Assembly (NCBI RefSeq): GCF_020736705.1 | Contig: NZ_CP085990.1 | Location: 1,798,001-1,862,000, forward strand | DNA: 64,000 nt | Reading direction: 5' to 3' | DNA from: Psychrobacter sanguinis | Lineage (GTDB): Bacteria; Pseudomonadota; Gammaproteobacteria; Pseudomonadales; Moraxellaceae | In this document: one piece after another, positions 37,698 through 49,044 of the stretch | How the letters are laid out: each line of letters begins with the position of its first letter | How positions within the stretch are numbered: position 1 is the stretch's first letter | Notes under the pieces: generated by a model | The model's input: only the letters and a program-made list of their open reading frames with translations | Databases searched by the model: none | Told to the model about the DNA's origin: nothing | Program-made: the position numbers and the translations under genes

Positions 37698-39383
37698 CTA
37701 CTGCTTTACCCGAATGTTGGCTACCTGACGGGCCAAATCTTGACTAATAGACTGACAAAGGTTAACGAAACAGCCTTGAATGTTTTCTAAATCAGATAAA
37801 GAGTCACCGGCAAAACGTACGGTTAAGCTATTGCTAGTATTGGAGGAGCGAATAATGCCAAAGCCATGGGTAAAGTCCAAGCGTAACCCATCAATACACG
37901 TTAATCTCGCATCTGCAGGCAATGAGACTACTAAGTTGTTTGTGCCGCTTTGTAACTCATCACACAGAGCAGAAAGTTTCTTTAATATAGGCTGAGCCGT
38001 TTCATCACTGCTAGGAATGGCTGCATTGTGTGACACACTATAAGAATAATCAGAGAGCGGTAAATACACATCTGGAGTACTCACGGCTTCGGGTAAGGTC
38101 TTAATGATTTCAGCCAGACTAAAGGGCTGATAGTGTAGCCAGTTTAACAAACGTAATCCGGCATACATCGCATCATCATGCAATAAAAAATAACCATCAT
38201 TAAAAATAAAGTGCCCAGATAATTCGCCTGCAAATAATACATGAGGCTCAGTACCATTCTTCTTGGCTTGCAGGGCACGGCGCAAAATACTACTGCCCGT
38301 TTTGCTCATCTGACCTTGGGCGCCCACTTGCTTAATAAGCAGGGGTAAATGATGCGAGCACTTTACATCAAAGATAACGGTCGGGGTACACGAGCTAGCG
38401 TAGGCACAAGTTCCTTGAGTACGATGGTCTTCTATGGCCACTCGCGCCAACAGAAATAGTAAGTGATCGGCGACCAATACCTCACCCTGGTTGTCCACCA
38501 CCATTAAGCGATCGCCATCACCGTCAAAACTTAGACCAAGGTCAGCGTTATAACCTATAACCGCCTCACTCAACTCTTGTAGACGGCCATTTTCCATAGG
38601 ATCTGGATTGCCTTTGGGGAAATTACCATTCGGAGTGGCATTGAGCACAATAACTTGTGAACACAGGGTAGGGTGACTACGGAAAAACTCCTCAGCAAAA
38701 AGCCCAGTGGACCCATTTAAACAATCAATAACGATTTTTAATGGTGAAGCAGTTCGGCCAGAGACAGGCCATGATAAAGAGGGGGCATCTAAAGCGTTGA
38801 TGACTAATTTTGGCGCTTTCGACTGAGAATTGTTAATAGTTTCAATCGCAGAAATGGCCTTATCTATATAGCTTTCAACGATAATATTTCGTGGTAGCTT
38901 AATAAGCTTTGCCAGTGGTTGTTGGGCATTAGCTTGGTTGCTTATACTAAAACAGTCTGGCTCAGTATGGCTAACTAAGTGTTGGTAAATATATTGAATT
39001 TGTTCACTGCTAGGAGACTGCCCGTTTATTAGCCATTTTATGCCATTAATATGGGCTTCGGAATGACTGGCCGTAGCGATAAGGCCATGACCTTGATATT
39101 GATTGGCCCAAAAAGCCATAATTGGGGTGGTTACTAATCCTAGCCATATGACCTCAATGCCAAACATACGGAAGCAAATAGCCAGTTGCTGAGCAATGGT
39201 TTTACTGCCATGACGTGCATCAAATCCTATCACTATTTGGCGTGCTGCTGCCTGATGTACATAATAGTGAGCGAGCACACGGCTTAAAGCCTCGATAAAT
39301 TCCGGAGTAAACAAAGAGTGCTCACCACGAATATCATAGGCTTTAAACAGGGTACGCTGGTCGCTGAAGGAAGGCTGTGACAA
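37698..39383 (-). CDS. phosphohexomutase (phosphomannomutase/phosphoglucomutase, AlgC-like)
   Basis: This enzyme interconverts 6-phospho and 1-phospho hexoses and feeds sugar-nucleotide and surface-glycan synthesis. It has 561 residues, about 100 more than AlgC, with inserts near 130-210. The metal-binding loop is intact (GLSFDGDGDRLMVV) and the phosphosugar loop is FAGELSGHFIFND. The catalytic serine loop reads ATASHSEAHINGIKW with S106; the usual sequence is T-x-SHNP, so N-P is replaced by S-E. The start is TTG at 39383, because no ATG or GTG fits near the conserved KAYDIRG; GGA lies upstream. Confidence 0.86.
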   Translation of the reverse strand: MSQPSFSDQRTLFKAYDIRGEHSLFTPEFIEALSRVLAHYYVHQAAARQIVIGFDARHGSKTIAQQLAICFRMFGIEVIWLGLVTTPIMAFWANQYQGHGLIATASHSEAHINGIKWLINGQSPSSEQIQYIYQHLVSHTEPDCFSISNQANAQQPLAKLIKLPRNIIVESYIDKAISAIETINNSQSKAPKLVINALDAPSLSWPVSGRTASPLKIVIDCLNGSTGLFAEEFFRSHPTLCSQVIVLNATPNGNFPKGNPDPMENGRLQELSEAVIGYNADLGLSFDGDGDRLMVVDNQGEVLVADHLLFLLARVAIEDHRTQGTCAYASSCTPTVIFDVKCSHHLPLLIKQVGAQGQMSKTGSSILRRALQAKKNGTEPHVLFAGELSGHFIFNDGYFLLHDDAMYAGLRLLNWLHYQPFSLAEIIKTLPEAVSTPDVYLPLSDYSYSVSHNAAIPSSDETAQPILKKLSALCDELQSGTNNLVVSLPADARLTCIDGLRLDFTHGFGIIRSSNTSNSLTVRFAGDSLSDLENIQGCFVNLCQSISQDLARQVANIRVKQ

Positions 39384-39583
39384 GGCAAAGTTCCAAATTT
39401 TAAGAGACCAATATTATAACTTTATAAATTTATAATAATAGTACTTTTAAGCTATTGCATTGTAAACATGGTATTTGAGGTAATTCGCTCTTAAGGCCTA
39501 CAGTATAAGACCTAGCGCTAGTTTAGGCGTTAATAGCGATAATACCATAAGTAAACATAAATCAATGTTTGCCGCTATTAATA

Positions 39584-40048
39584 CTATTGGCGACCTGAAT
39601 GGCCAAAACCACCTGCGCCGCGTGCACTTAGCTCATTAAATTCTTCAACAATCTCGAACTCAGGACGCATTACAGGTACTACCATGTATTGAGCCATTCG
39701 CTCTGCAGGATTTAGCACAAAGTCGCTGTCACTACGGTTCCAAATGCTCACCATTAGTTCGCCTTGATAATCGGCATCAATAAGACCCACTAAGTTACCC
39801 AGTACAATCCCATGCTTATGGCCTAAGCCTGAGCGAGGCAAAATAATCCCAGCATAATTAGGATCAGCAATATAAATGGCCATACCAGTACCGATTAGCT
39901 GAGTTTCACCCGCCTTAATGGTGATAGGCGCATCAATACAGGCCCGTAAATCAATGCCAGCAGAGCCATCAGTAGCGCGGGTAGGCATTGGGAAGTTTTC
40001 ATCATTGCCAATTTTAGGGTTTAATATTTTGACTTGTACAGAGTTCAT
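39584..40048 (-). CDS. dut: dUTP diphosphatase
   Basis: Dut hydrolyses dUTP to dUMP and keeps uracil out of DNA while supplying thymidylate synthesis. It is a homotrimer. All five motifs are visible: [39 protein letters not shown] and the C-terminal GAGGFGHSG, where motif 5 usually has a T or S after GFG. The frame opens five codons earlier at 40063, but the ATG at 40048 has GGA at a proper distance and gives 154 residues, like E. coli Dut. Confidence 0.95.
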   Translation of the reverse strand: MNSVQVKILNPKIGNDENFPMPTRATDGSAGIDLRACIDAPITIKAGETQLIGTGMAIYIADPNYAGIILPRSGLGHKHGIVLGNLVGLIDADYQGELMVSIWNRSDSDFVLNPAERMAQYMVVPVMRPEFEIVEEFNELSARGAGGFGHSGRQ

Positions 40049-40265
40049 ATTACATCCATTCACTGTCTGATTAGAGTTTCACTTAATTTTAGCGGCCATG
40101 ATAGCAGAAGCAGAGGCTTGAATTAATATCGGATGAGCATTTTACCCAACAATACGCTCAATAATTTGTCCAATAACACCTTTAATCATTTAACTAAGGT
40201 ATTTAGCAAGTCAGAGAGCTAAAAAATTACAGAATGCGAAGTTGCAAAGTTAAAAGATTGAAGGC

Positions 40266-41657
40266 TTAAAGAATAAGCAGGCTGGCAAGCCCCAAAAAGG
40301 ACATAAAGCCGACAATATCAGTAACTGTGGTCAGGATGACCGATGCTGAAAGTGCAGGATCAATATCTAAGCGTTTTAGAAATAGAGGTATGCCAATACC
40401 AGCCACATTAGCAGCGGTCATATTGATGGCAATGGCACAGCCAATAACTAAGCTGATTTTGGGATCATGGAACCAAATTTGAGTGATTGCCGCCATAATA
40501 AGGGCCCAAATTATACCGTTGATGGCGCCCACCCACAGTTCTTTATTCATTAGCCACAGACGGTTTGAGCCCCCGATTTGACCCATTGCCAACCCTCGAA
40601 TAACTACTGTAAGCGTTTGGCTACCCGAGATACCGCCCATACTGGCTACCACAGGCATTAAAACGGCTAAAGCCACCACATGAGCCAACACTTCTTCAAA
40701 CTGTCCAATGACCGAGGCGGCAAGCAGTGCGGTTAATAAGTTAATACCTAGCCAAACACTACGGCTTTTGGCACTACGTAAAATAGGCGCAAACAGTTCT
40801 TCATCATCACTCACACCGGCTAAGTGCTTCATAGTACTGTCAACATCATCTTGGATAATTTCCATGATGTCTTCAGCATTGAGCTGGCCCACCAGCTCGC
40901 CAAAGCTATTTACTACTGGTGCATAGCGAATGTCAGAGGAGCGAAACACTGCCGCTGCATCTTGAATATCCATGCGATCATTGATGGTGATGGCAGGGTC
41001 TATCCACTGTTCTACTAAAGAGTTCTGCGGGTATTTAATCAGATCGACCAAACTGAGTAGGCCTAAGAGTTGATGACTGCTGTCGACGACAATAAGCTCT
41101 TGAGTTTGATCGTCTAATAAATCTTCATCTTGACGCAACCAATGCTGTACCTGTTGTAGCGTAATATTACCTTGAATCTGAATGGTATCAGGGTCCATAT
41201 AGTCCCCAACCTCATACTCTTCATAGGTATTCAGTTGACTAACTTGTTGCCTAATGTCCTCATCAAGATTGGACATCACTTCAGATCGAACTTTGTCATC
41301 TACCGTATCTAGAATTTCAGCGATGTCTTGGGCGTCCAAATCTTCTGCTAAGGTTTCAATCTCATCAGCCTGCATGTTCTCCATTAAGGAGGGGCGGATG
41401 TCATCTACCACTTCGGCCAATACTTGACCTTTAAGCTCTACCGGAACAGATTCCCAGATGAGTTGACGGGCATCGTGAGGGAAAGATTCTAATAAGCTAG
41501 CAATCTCATAATCTGACTGCTCTGCTAAGAACTCTGCCATCGTAGCAATGTCTCTATCGGACACCAATCGCTGCAGATAAATAAGCTTGTCTTCAGCACG
41601 ATCATAGCTTTCTGCGAGGGAGTCTGGTTTTACTTTTTGCTCAGTTTGAGTCGACAT
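40266..41657 (-). CDS. mgtE: magnesium transporter MgtE
   Basis: MgtE is a Mg-gated channel for magnesium uptake in the inner membrane. The 463-residue form has the N domain (about 1-130, with repeated ALED/EIL-type helices), two CBS domains (about 135-260, YMDPDTIQI and IDPAITI) that sense magnesium, and five membrane helices at about 290-460 including the pore segment MPVVASMGGISGSQTLTV. The frame opens at 41729, but that would start inside the terminator at 41724-41762. The ATG at 41657 has AAGGG five bases upstream. Confidence 0.95.
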   Translation of the reverse strand: MSTQTEQKVKPDSLAESYDRAEDKLIYLQRLVSDRDIATMAEFLAEQSDYEIASLLESFPHDARQLIWESVPVELKGQVLAEVVDDIRPSLMENMQADEIETLAEDLDAQDIAEILDTVDDKVRSEVMSNLDEDIRQQVSQLNTYEEYEVGDYMDPDTIQIQGNITLQQVQHWLRQDEDLLDDQTQELIVVDSSHQLLGLLSLVDLIKYPQNSLVEQWIDPAITINDRMDIQDAAAVFRSSDIRYAPVVNSFGELVGQLNAEDIMEIIQDDVDSTMKHLAGVSDDEELFAPILRSAKSRSVWLGINLLTALLAASVIGQFEEVLAHVVALAVLMPVVASMGGISGSQTLTVVIRGLAMGQIGGSNRLWLMNKELWVGAINGIIWALIMAAITQIWFHDPKISLVIGCAIAINMTAANVAGIGIPLFLKRLDIDPALSASVILTTVTDIVGFMSFLGLASLLIL

Positions 41658-41723
41658 AGGCGCCCTTAGATTGCTTGATGAGAGAGAGGTTGAGGAGGAA
41701 AAGGTGTAAAACAAAACTCTTAA

Positions 41724-41762
41724 AAACAAAAATGACAGGCATGCCTCCTGTCATTTTTGTTT
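41724..41762. terminator. terminator of rep (bidirectional shape)
   Basis: AAACAAAAATGACAGG, seven-base loop, CCTGTCATTTTTGTTT. A perfect 16-bp stem between rep and mgtE, both on the minus strand. It should end the rep transcript. Confidence 0.9.
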
Positions 41763-41894
41763 ATTTTACAATATTTTCACGGTTTTGCATGACCAATCTG
41801 TAAGTTTGCTTGAGCTCTTATTTAAACCCCTTGAAGTTGACCTCAATCACAGTCCACTTATTTATTTAACCTAAGCCTATTGATTAATCTAAGC

Positions 41895-43934
41895 TTACTT
41901 ATTTTTCTGTTTCAGAAGGGCTTTGATGTTAGACATATACTCATTGGCAACCACAGTTGGATCTCGTTCAGCCTTTTTCTTTTTGGCATTGGCTGGCCAA
42001 TCTAAATGCTCCTCTGGCAGCTCTTCTAAAAAACGACTTTGAGTGGTGGTTCGCATCTGCCCGCCACCACGGCGCTGAGCGGCCAAGGTTAGAGTCAGCT
42101 CACGACGGGCACGGGTGATGCCCACATACATTAAGCGGCGCTCTTCCTCAATAGTCTCAGCAATAATAGAGTTTCTATGCGGCAGCAGCTCTTCTTCAAG
42201 CCCCATGATATAGACAAAATCAAACTCAAGACCTTTAGCAGCATGTAAGGTCATCAGGTTAACCTTGTTGGTATTTTCCTCTTCTTGTTGCTGCTCCAAC
42301 ATGTCGAGTAATACCAACTTACGGATTACAGCATCGATAGTTTTGTCATCATCATCTTCTGCACGATTGATTAACGCTTGAATACTGGTGTATAGCACCT
42401 CAATGTTATCCAAACGGTTTTTTTCTTGTTGCGGTGTCTTTGAGTCACTGCGTACGAAATCAATATAGCCAGTCTCATCAATCATCTGACGGACTAAAGG
42501 CACAGGGTCTGGATGTTGATCGAGCTCACGGGTATAGTGTTCGATAAAATCGCCGAACTCTTTTAAAGTGCTATAAGCCTTGATCGGCAATACATGAGAC
42601 AGGCCGCCATGAGTACAAGAGGCGAGTAGTGAAATGCTGTGCTCTTGGGAAAACAGACCAAGCTTCTCTAACGTCGCCGGACCCAATCCACGTTTAGGCG
42701 TATTGACGATACGTAAAAACGCACTGTCATCTTCAGGGTTAAGGATTAGACGCAAGTAACCCATTACATCTTTGATTTCACTGCGTGCAAAGAAAGACTG
42801 ACCCCCTGATAGCTTATAAGGGATTTGTAGTTGGCGCAGCTGTGCTTCAAGCATGCGTGCTTGGAAGTTACTACGGTATAGCACCGCATACTGTTCCCAT
42901 TCATTACCATGACGCAGTTTGTGAGTAATAATTTCCTTCGCCACGCGCTCCGACTCATCATCATCGTTACGACAGTTAATGATGCGAATCTTTTCACCTT
43001 GGCCTTTGTCTGACCATAATGCTTTTTCAAATAAATGCTCATTATTCATAATAACCGTGTTAGCAGCATTAAGAATACGGTTGGTTGAGCGGTAGTTTTG
43101 TTCAAGTTTAATGACTTTTAATTTGGGGAAATCTTCTTTCAGTAGTGCCATGTTTTCTGGACGTGCGCCGCGCCATGCATAAATTGACTGGTCGTCATCG
43201 CCTACTACGGTAAACTTACCTGTCGGGCCAACGATTAGCTTAATCAGCTCATACTGAGCAGTGTTGGTATCTTGATACTCATCGACTAATAGATAGCGAA
43301 TGCGATTTTGCCATTTGTCTCGCAGCTGAGCATTTTCACGTAAGATTTTGGCAGGTAGCACAATCAAGTCGTCAAAGTCCACCGCATTATAAGCCCGTAA
43401 GTTACGCTCGTATAAGGCATAAAGCGTGGCAAAAATCATGTCCTCTGGATCGTCTAGCGTTTCCATCGCTTTTTCAGGTTCGATTAAGTCGTTTTTCCAA
43501 TCCGAGATAAACTTAATGGCTTTGCCCACCAATTCGCGGCTCTCTGCACCTGATAAGTTGTCACGCATCATCAGCTCCATCAGCAGACGCTTACTGTCGT
43601 CAGCATCCATGATAGAGAAATTGCCCTTTAAAGGAGTGTGCAATAGCTCATAACGTAAAAACTGTAGGCCGAATTGGTGGAAAGTCGAAACCGTCAATCC
43701 ACGGGTCTTTTCTTTTGGCATTAATGAGCTAACCCGCGCTTTCATTTCACGGGCTGCTTTGTTGGTAAAAGTTACTGCGGTAATACGCTCAGCAGGCACA
43801 TTGCACTGCTCAATCAGATAGGCGATTTTCTGGGTAATCACCGAGGTTTTACCTGAGCCTGCACCCGCTAAAACGAGGAGGGGGCCGGACACATAAGTCA
43901 TGGCCTCTTGTTGTTTGGGGTTAAGCTTACTCAT
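41895..43934 (-). CDS. rep: ATP-dependent DNA helicase Rep
   Basis: Rep is a 3'-5' superfamily 1A helicase that helps replication forks pass protein roadblocks. It has 679 residues. It starts MSKLNPKQQEAM, then shows Walker A LAGAGSGKT at about 17-25, motif Ia VTFTNKAAREM, motif II LLVDEYQDTN, motif III VGDDDQSIYAWRGA, motif IV QNYRST, motif V LMTLHAAKGLEFD and motif VI YVGITRARREL. The length and N-terminus fit Rep better than UvrD (about 720). AAGGTG precedes the ATG. Confidence 0.94.
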   Translation of the reverse strand: MSKLNPKQQEAMTYVSGPLLVLAGAGSGKTSVITQKIAYLIEQCNVPAERITAVTFTNKAAREMKARVSSLMPKEKTRGLTVSTFHQFGLQFLRYELLHTPLKGNFSIMDADDSKRLLMELMMRDNLSGAESRELVGKAIKFISDWKNDLIEPEKAMETLDDPEDMIFATLYALYERNLRAYNAVDFDDLIVLPAKILRENAQLRDKWQNRIRYLLVDEYQDTNTAQYELIKLIVGPTGKFTVVGDDDQSIYAWRGARPENMALLKEDFPKLKVIKLEQNYRSTNRILNAANTVIMNNEHLFEKALWSDKGQGEKIRIINCRNDDDESERVAKEIITHKLRHGNEWEQYAVLYRSNFQARMLEAQLRQLQIPYKLSGGQSFFARSEIKDVMGYLRLILNPEDDSAFLRIVNTPKRGLGPATLEKLGLFSQEHSISLLASCTHGGLSHVLPIKAYSTLKEFGDFIEHYTRELDQHPDPVPLVRQMIDETGYIDFVRSDSKTPQQEKNRLDNIEVLYTSIQALINRAEDDDDKTIDAVIRKLVLLDMLEQQQEEENTNKVNLMTLHAAKGLEFDFVYIMGLEEELLPHRNSIIAETIEEERRLMYVGITRARRELTLTLAAQRRGGGQMRTTTQSRFLEELPEEHLDWPANAKKKKAERDPTVVANEYMSNIKALLKQKNK

Positions 43935-44271
43935 GGCACACCTTTATATTGCTTTGGAGAAGAGATAAATCTTTAGAAGATTGGATTCGATAATCAATTT
44001 TCGTTATCAAAATTTGGATAATAAGATTTTGATAACGAAAATTGATAATTTGAAAGGGTCAGTTCATGGTGACACTTCAATAGGATTCTCAAAATTACCG
44101 AGTGGTTATTATAGGGGTTCAGTATGAAATCACAACTGAGTTAATTGAGATTTAAGATGAGATATTTAAATTAATAAATCAAAAACACAGAAATTGATTT
44201 AATCATAGAGATAACAGCTCTAGTGAGCATCCATTCATCAAGTTGAACCTGTAAACTCTCAAGCGATTAAG
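43935..44271. other. intergenic region with a long inverted repeat
   Basis: About 340 bases between the glycosyltransferase end and the rep start. A 21-bp perfect inverted repeat is at 43993-44046. The rep promoter must also be here but I cannot assign it with confidence. Confidence 0.45.
43993..44046. repeat. 21-bp perfect inverted repeat
   Basis: ATCAATTTTCGTTATCAAAA plus T at 43993-44013 pairs with its exact complement at 44026-44046 across a 12-base spacer. No T run follows on either side, so it does not look like a normal terminator. It lies about 60 bases upstream of the rep start. Confidence 0.9.
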
Positions 44272-46182
44272 CTACTTCGATACGACAGACTGATAAAGGG
44301 CCTCTAAATCTTGCGCAGTTTTCTTAGAATTAAATAATGGAGTTGTGTTTCTAACGTTGCGAAGGTGTTGACTCAAATCAGCTAGCTTTTGGGGGTCAGT
44401 CATTAACGCATTGATTTTTTGCTCATAATCATTTTGTGAGTATGTAATTAGCTCAGATAGCCCTACTGTATCTAGCAAACTCGCCCCAACTCGAGAGGCA
44501 AAGCTAGGGCCTGCTAAAGTCACCATAGGTAGACCAATCCATAAGGCATCACTACCTGTAGTATGTGCATTATAAGCGAAAGTATCCACAAACAAATCCG
44601 CTAATAAATAACGGCTCAAGTAAGTTTTTTGATCAGTTCGAGGGGCAAAATGAATACGTTTTTCATCTATGCCATATGATTTGGCATATTGTTTTAAATT
44701 AATTTCAGTCAAAGGTTTGTCTGCTAATAGCCAAAGCACACTATTAGGATGTTTATCGAGTAGGCGCATCCATATTTTGAAAACATTAGGGTGCAGCTTA
44801 TAAGTATTGTTAAAGCAGCATAATACCAAAGCCTCTTGTGGTAAGCCTTCAACGACTCGCTGTTGTTTTCGCCACGCTAGAAATTCGGGATCATTAGAAT
44901 TTTGTAATGATTGAGGCGGTAAATAACGCTGTTTATCATTAGGCTGATAACAATTAGGTAGTTGTAGTATAGCCTCGCTAAACTGATTCTTAGCGCTTAA
45001 AGGTGTTACCCATTTATCGCCTATAATGTAATCCATGAAGTTACTACCCGTACTTCCAGGAAAGCCGATATAAGTTATTTGCACAGGCGCACAACCGCGA
45101 GCAAATATTCCCAAACGTTGATTACCAGTATGACCTTTTAAATCTACCGCAATATCTATCTGCTGTTCACGCATCCATAGAGAGACTTGCTCGTCTGTCC
45201 AAGAGTTTACATCGATAAAGTGGTCAAAAGCCTTTGTGACTCTTTGTCGCATCGCACTATTATCATCTAAACTATGTGAGATTGCATACCATTCAAACAA
45301 TTGCTTGTCATGATTTTCAAATAACTGCGCCATTAATCGAGTTGTTGCATGATCATAAAAATCTGCTGAAACATAGGCAACTTTGATTTTACGATTATTA
45401 CGATTATAGGCAGATATTGGCTGTCTGCTTAAGTGTCCAAAATTTTGATTGGAAAACTTCTTTAATGCTTTAAATTGCTGCTCACCATTTAAAGCTTGAT
45501 TGTTTAAATGAGCCAATGCCCATTTAGCGTCGATTTTGTCACGATCTATTAAGTCAGCGGCTTTCTGTTCTAATTCTTCAATACCTTCCCAATTACAAAC
45601 TTGCTTTTTTATATCTATAAATGGGCTAGGGTCGACAGCTTTTATCTCATTAGGAAACTGAATGAAAAGTTTGTTTATGGCTTCAATCGCTTCTTTATTG
45701 CGTTTCAATTTATTCAAGATAAGAATATGATTAAAGTTAGCATTATAGTGATTGGGATCTAACCTTAAAGCTTGATTAATGGCTTCAAAGGCTTTGTCAT
45801 ACTGACCAGTACTCAAATAGATATTCGCAAGATTGTTATAAGCCGAAGTGTGCTTTTTATTTAATTGTACCACCATTTCGAAATCTTCGATGGCACTTTG
45901 AATATTTCCCAAACGTGCATTAATTATGCCTCTATTACTAAAAGCAGTAGAACAGTCTTTAGTAAACTTGTTCTGCTGCAACTCAATAAATTTATCATAG
46001 TACCTTTTCGATTCGTCAAACTTATTATTTAATAAAGCATCAACTGCATGAGCCTCCAAAGCCTTTAACTCTTTAGATAAGCCGCTATTTCTAGAAGCTA
46101 ATTTTTTGGTTCTAAAGTTATTTTTTTTGGGTCTTAAATCTGCCAAAGAATTGAAGCTTGGTAGTTTTTTTCCAGATACCAT
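44272..46182 (-). CDS. TPR-containing GT41 (OGT/SPINDLY-like) glycosyltransferase
   Basis: This is a probable protein O-glycosyltransferase using a UDP-sugar. It has 636 residues. Four or so TPR units at about 40-190 (for example TSAYNNLANIYLSTGQYDKAF) would hold the acceptor protein. The catalytic part at about 255-630 has the family opening IKVAYVSADFYDHATTRLM, then DLKGHTGNQRLGIFARGCAPVQI, TYIGFPGSTGSNFMDYI and the nucleotide-sugar motif HTTGSDALWIGLPMVTLAG. The layout fits COG3914, family GT41. The target protein is unknown; no sugar-nucleotide genes or flagellin lie beside it. The N-terminus (about 1-35) is basic. The gene stands alone. Confidence 0.88.
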   Translation of the reverse strand: MVSGKKLPSFNSLADLRPKKNNFRTKKLASRNSGLSKELKALEAHAVDALLNNKFDESKRYYDKFIELQQNKFTKDCSTAFSNRGIINARLGNIQSAIEDFEMVVQLNKKHTSAYNNLANIYLSTGQYDKAFEAINQALRLDPNHYNANFNHILILNKLKRNKEAIEAINKLFIQFPNEIKAVDPSPFIDIKKQVCNWEGIEELEQKAADLIDRDKIDAKWALAHLNNQALNGEQQFKALKKFSNQNFGHLSRQPISAYNRNNRKIKVAYVSADFYDHATTRLMAQLFENHDKQLFEWYAISHSLDDNSAMRQRVTKAFDHFIDVNSWTDEQVSLWMREQQIDIAVDLKGHTGNQRLGIFARGCAPVQITYIGFPGSTGSNFMDYIIGDKWVTPLSAKNQFSEAILQLPNCYQPNDKQRYLPPQSLQNSNDPEFLAWRKQQRVVEGLPQEALVLCCFNNTYKLHPNVFKIWMRLLDKHPNSVLWLLADKPLTEINLKQYAKSYGIDEKRIHFAPRTDQKTYLSRYLLADLFVDTFAYNAHTTGSDALWIGLPMVTLAGPSFASRVGASLLDTVGLSELITYSQNDYEQKINALMTDPQKLADLSQHLRNVRNTTPLFNSKKTAQDLEALYQSVVSK

Positions 46183-46701
46183 AATTAGTTGGCCTTAAGT
46201 TAAACTCATAAAAATAGAGTTTTAGGTAATCAGTTGAGTTATTGGTTATTTCTTTGGGTTATATAACGTATATAACATAAATAAGGGGTTATAACTAACT
46301 GAGAATTTATCTAAAAATACCAATGATTGTTTTTTGAAATATTTTGAAGCTTACTGATTATTAACTGGTTATCAATATTATAAGCGTTTGTGAGTATATC
46401 AAGGACGGGATAGAGTCCTTAATAAGATAGGTCATAAACAACGAAAGCTAAAGCCTATTGTATTTATGTTAGATAAGTCCAAAAGTAGCCTATTTAGTTA
46501 AATAGGACAAAACAATACTAAAAATCGACTATGAAGTCGCAAGTTTTCGATAGATAACCTTACTATATTTGTGGTTATATAATATAATACAACCAAGCGG
46601 TTAAGAAGCAGAAAGATTCTAACTGTTCTGATGTCATAAATAGGCGTATTTATTACTGTTTATTTACGCTATTACTTGCTACTTAAATAATCGAGGATAC
46701 T
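46183..46701. other. AT-rich intergenic region upstream of ompW
   Basis: About 520 bases between divergent genes. TA-rich palindromic stretches (GTTATATAACGTATATAAC near 46259) and several TATAAT-like hexamers near 46573-46590 suggest promoters. No gene is seen. Confidence 0.4.
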
Positions 46702-47334
46702 ATGATCAAACGTCAAGCATTATTATTAGCCGCTATTGCTGCTGGCTTAAGCATGACTCCAGCTATGGCTGAAACTGCTGGTACATGGACAGTGGGTGTT
46801 GGTGCGGGTTATGTAGACCCAGATAGCGACAATGGTACCCTTGCAAATGGTGCGTTTAAGACTGAAGTTGATTCTGATGTACGTCCTATTATCACTGGTG
46901 AGTACTTTGTGGCAGACAACGTCGGTATCGAACTATTGGCTGCTCTTCCTTTCCATCATGATATCGATTTAAAAGATGGTAATGGCAATATTCTTAAAGC
47001 TAAAACACAACATCTTCCACCAACGTTATCACTACAGTATCATTTTGATAATATCAACTCTAATGTGAAGCCATTTATCGGTGTGGGTGCAAACTACACA
47101 ACTTTCTTTAAAGAACGTATTTACGACGGAAATGATTCTGACTTAGAAATTGATGATAGCTGGGGCGTAGCCGGTCACGTGGGTCTAGATTTTAAACTCA
47201 ACCCAACAGATGCGGTTCGTATTGATGCGCGTTATATCGATCTTGAACCAGATGTTAAATTAAACGGTGCAGATATTGGTACTGTTGAAATCAATCCTTG
47301 GGTATACGGTATTTCTTACGTAAAACGTTTCTAA
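46702..47334 (+). CDS. ompW: OmpW-family outer membrane protein
   Basis: This is an eight-stranded outer-membrane beta-barrel that lets small hydrophobic molecules cross. It has 210 residues, with a signal peptide of about 23 (MIKRQALLLAAIAAG...AMA). The barrel begins TWTVGVGAGYVDPDS, and VKPFIGVGANYTTFF, WGVAGHVGLDF and VRIDARYIDLEPDV mark strands. It ends in YVKRF with the terminal aromatic residue needed for insertion by the Bam complex. GAGGA precedes the ATG. It is monocistronic, with a terminator shared with hemB. Confidence 0.93.
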   Translation: MIKRQALLLAAIAAGLSMTPAMAETAGTWTVGVGAGYVDPDSDNGTLANGAFKTEVDSDVRPIITGEYFVADNVGIELLAALPFHHDIDLKDGNGNILKAKTQHLPPTLSLQYHFDNINSNVKPFIGVGANYTTFFKERIYDGNDSDLEIDDSWGVAGHVGLDFKLNPTDAVRIDARYIDLEPDVKLNGADIGTVEINPWVYGISYVKRF

Positions 47335-47393
47335 TAGAGACTTGTTAAATTAAAGTCTGCTTAATTTAATTCAATAAATAAGCGGACTAAAAT

Positions 47394-47431
47394 AAAAACC
47401 CCCGTATCTGATTGGATACGGGGGTTTTTTT
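47394..47431. terminator. bidirectional terminator between ompW and hemB
   Basis: AAAAACCCCCGTATC, six-base loop, GATACGGGGGTTTTTT. A perfect 15-bp stem with A and T runs between convergent genes. Confidence 0.93.
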
Positions 47432-47484
47432 ATACTACGTTAATATCTACTCAGTTAATATTTTTTATACTTAGTTAACATCAG

Positions 47485-49044
<1,560 letters not shown>

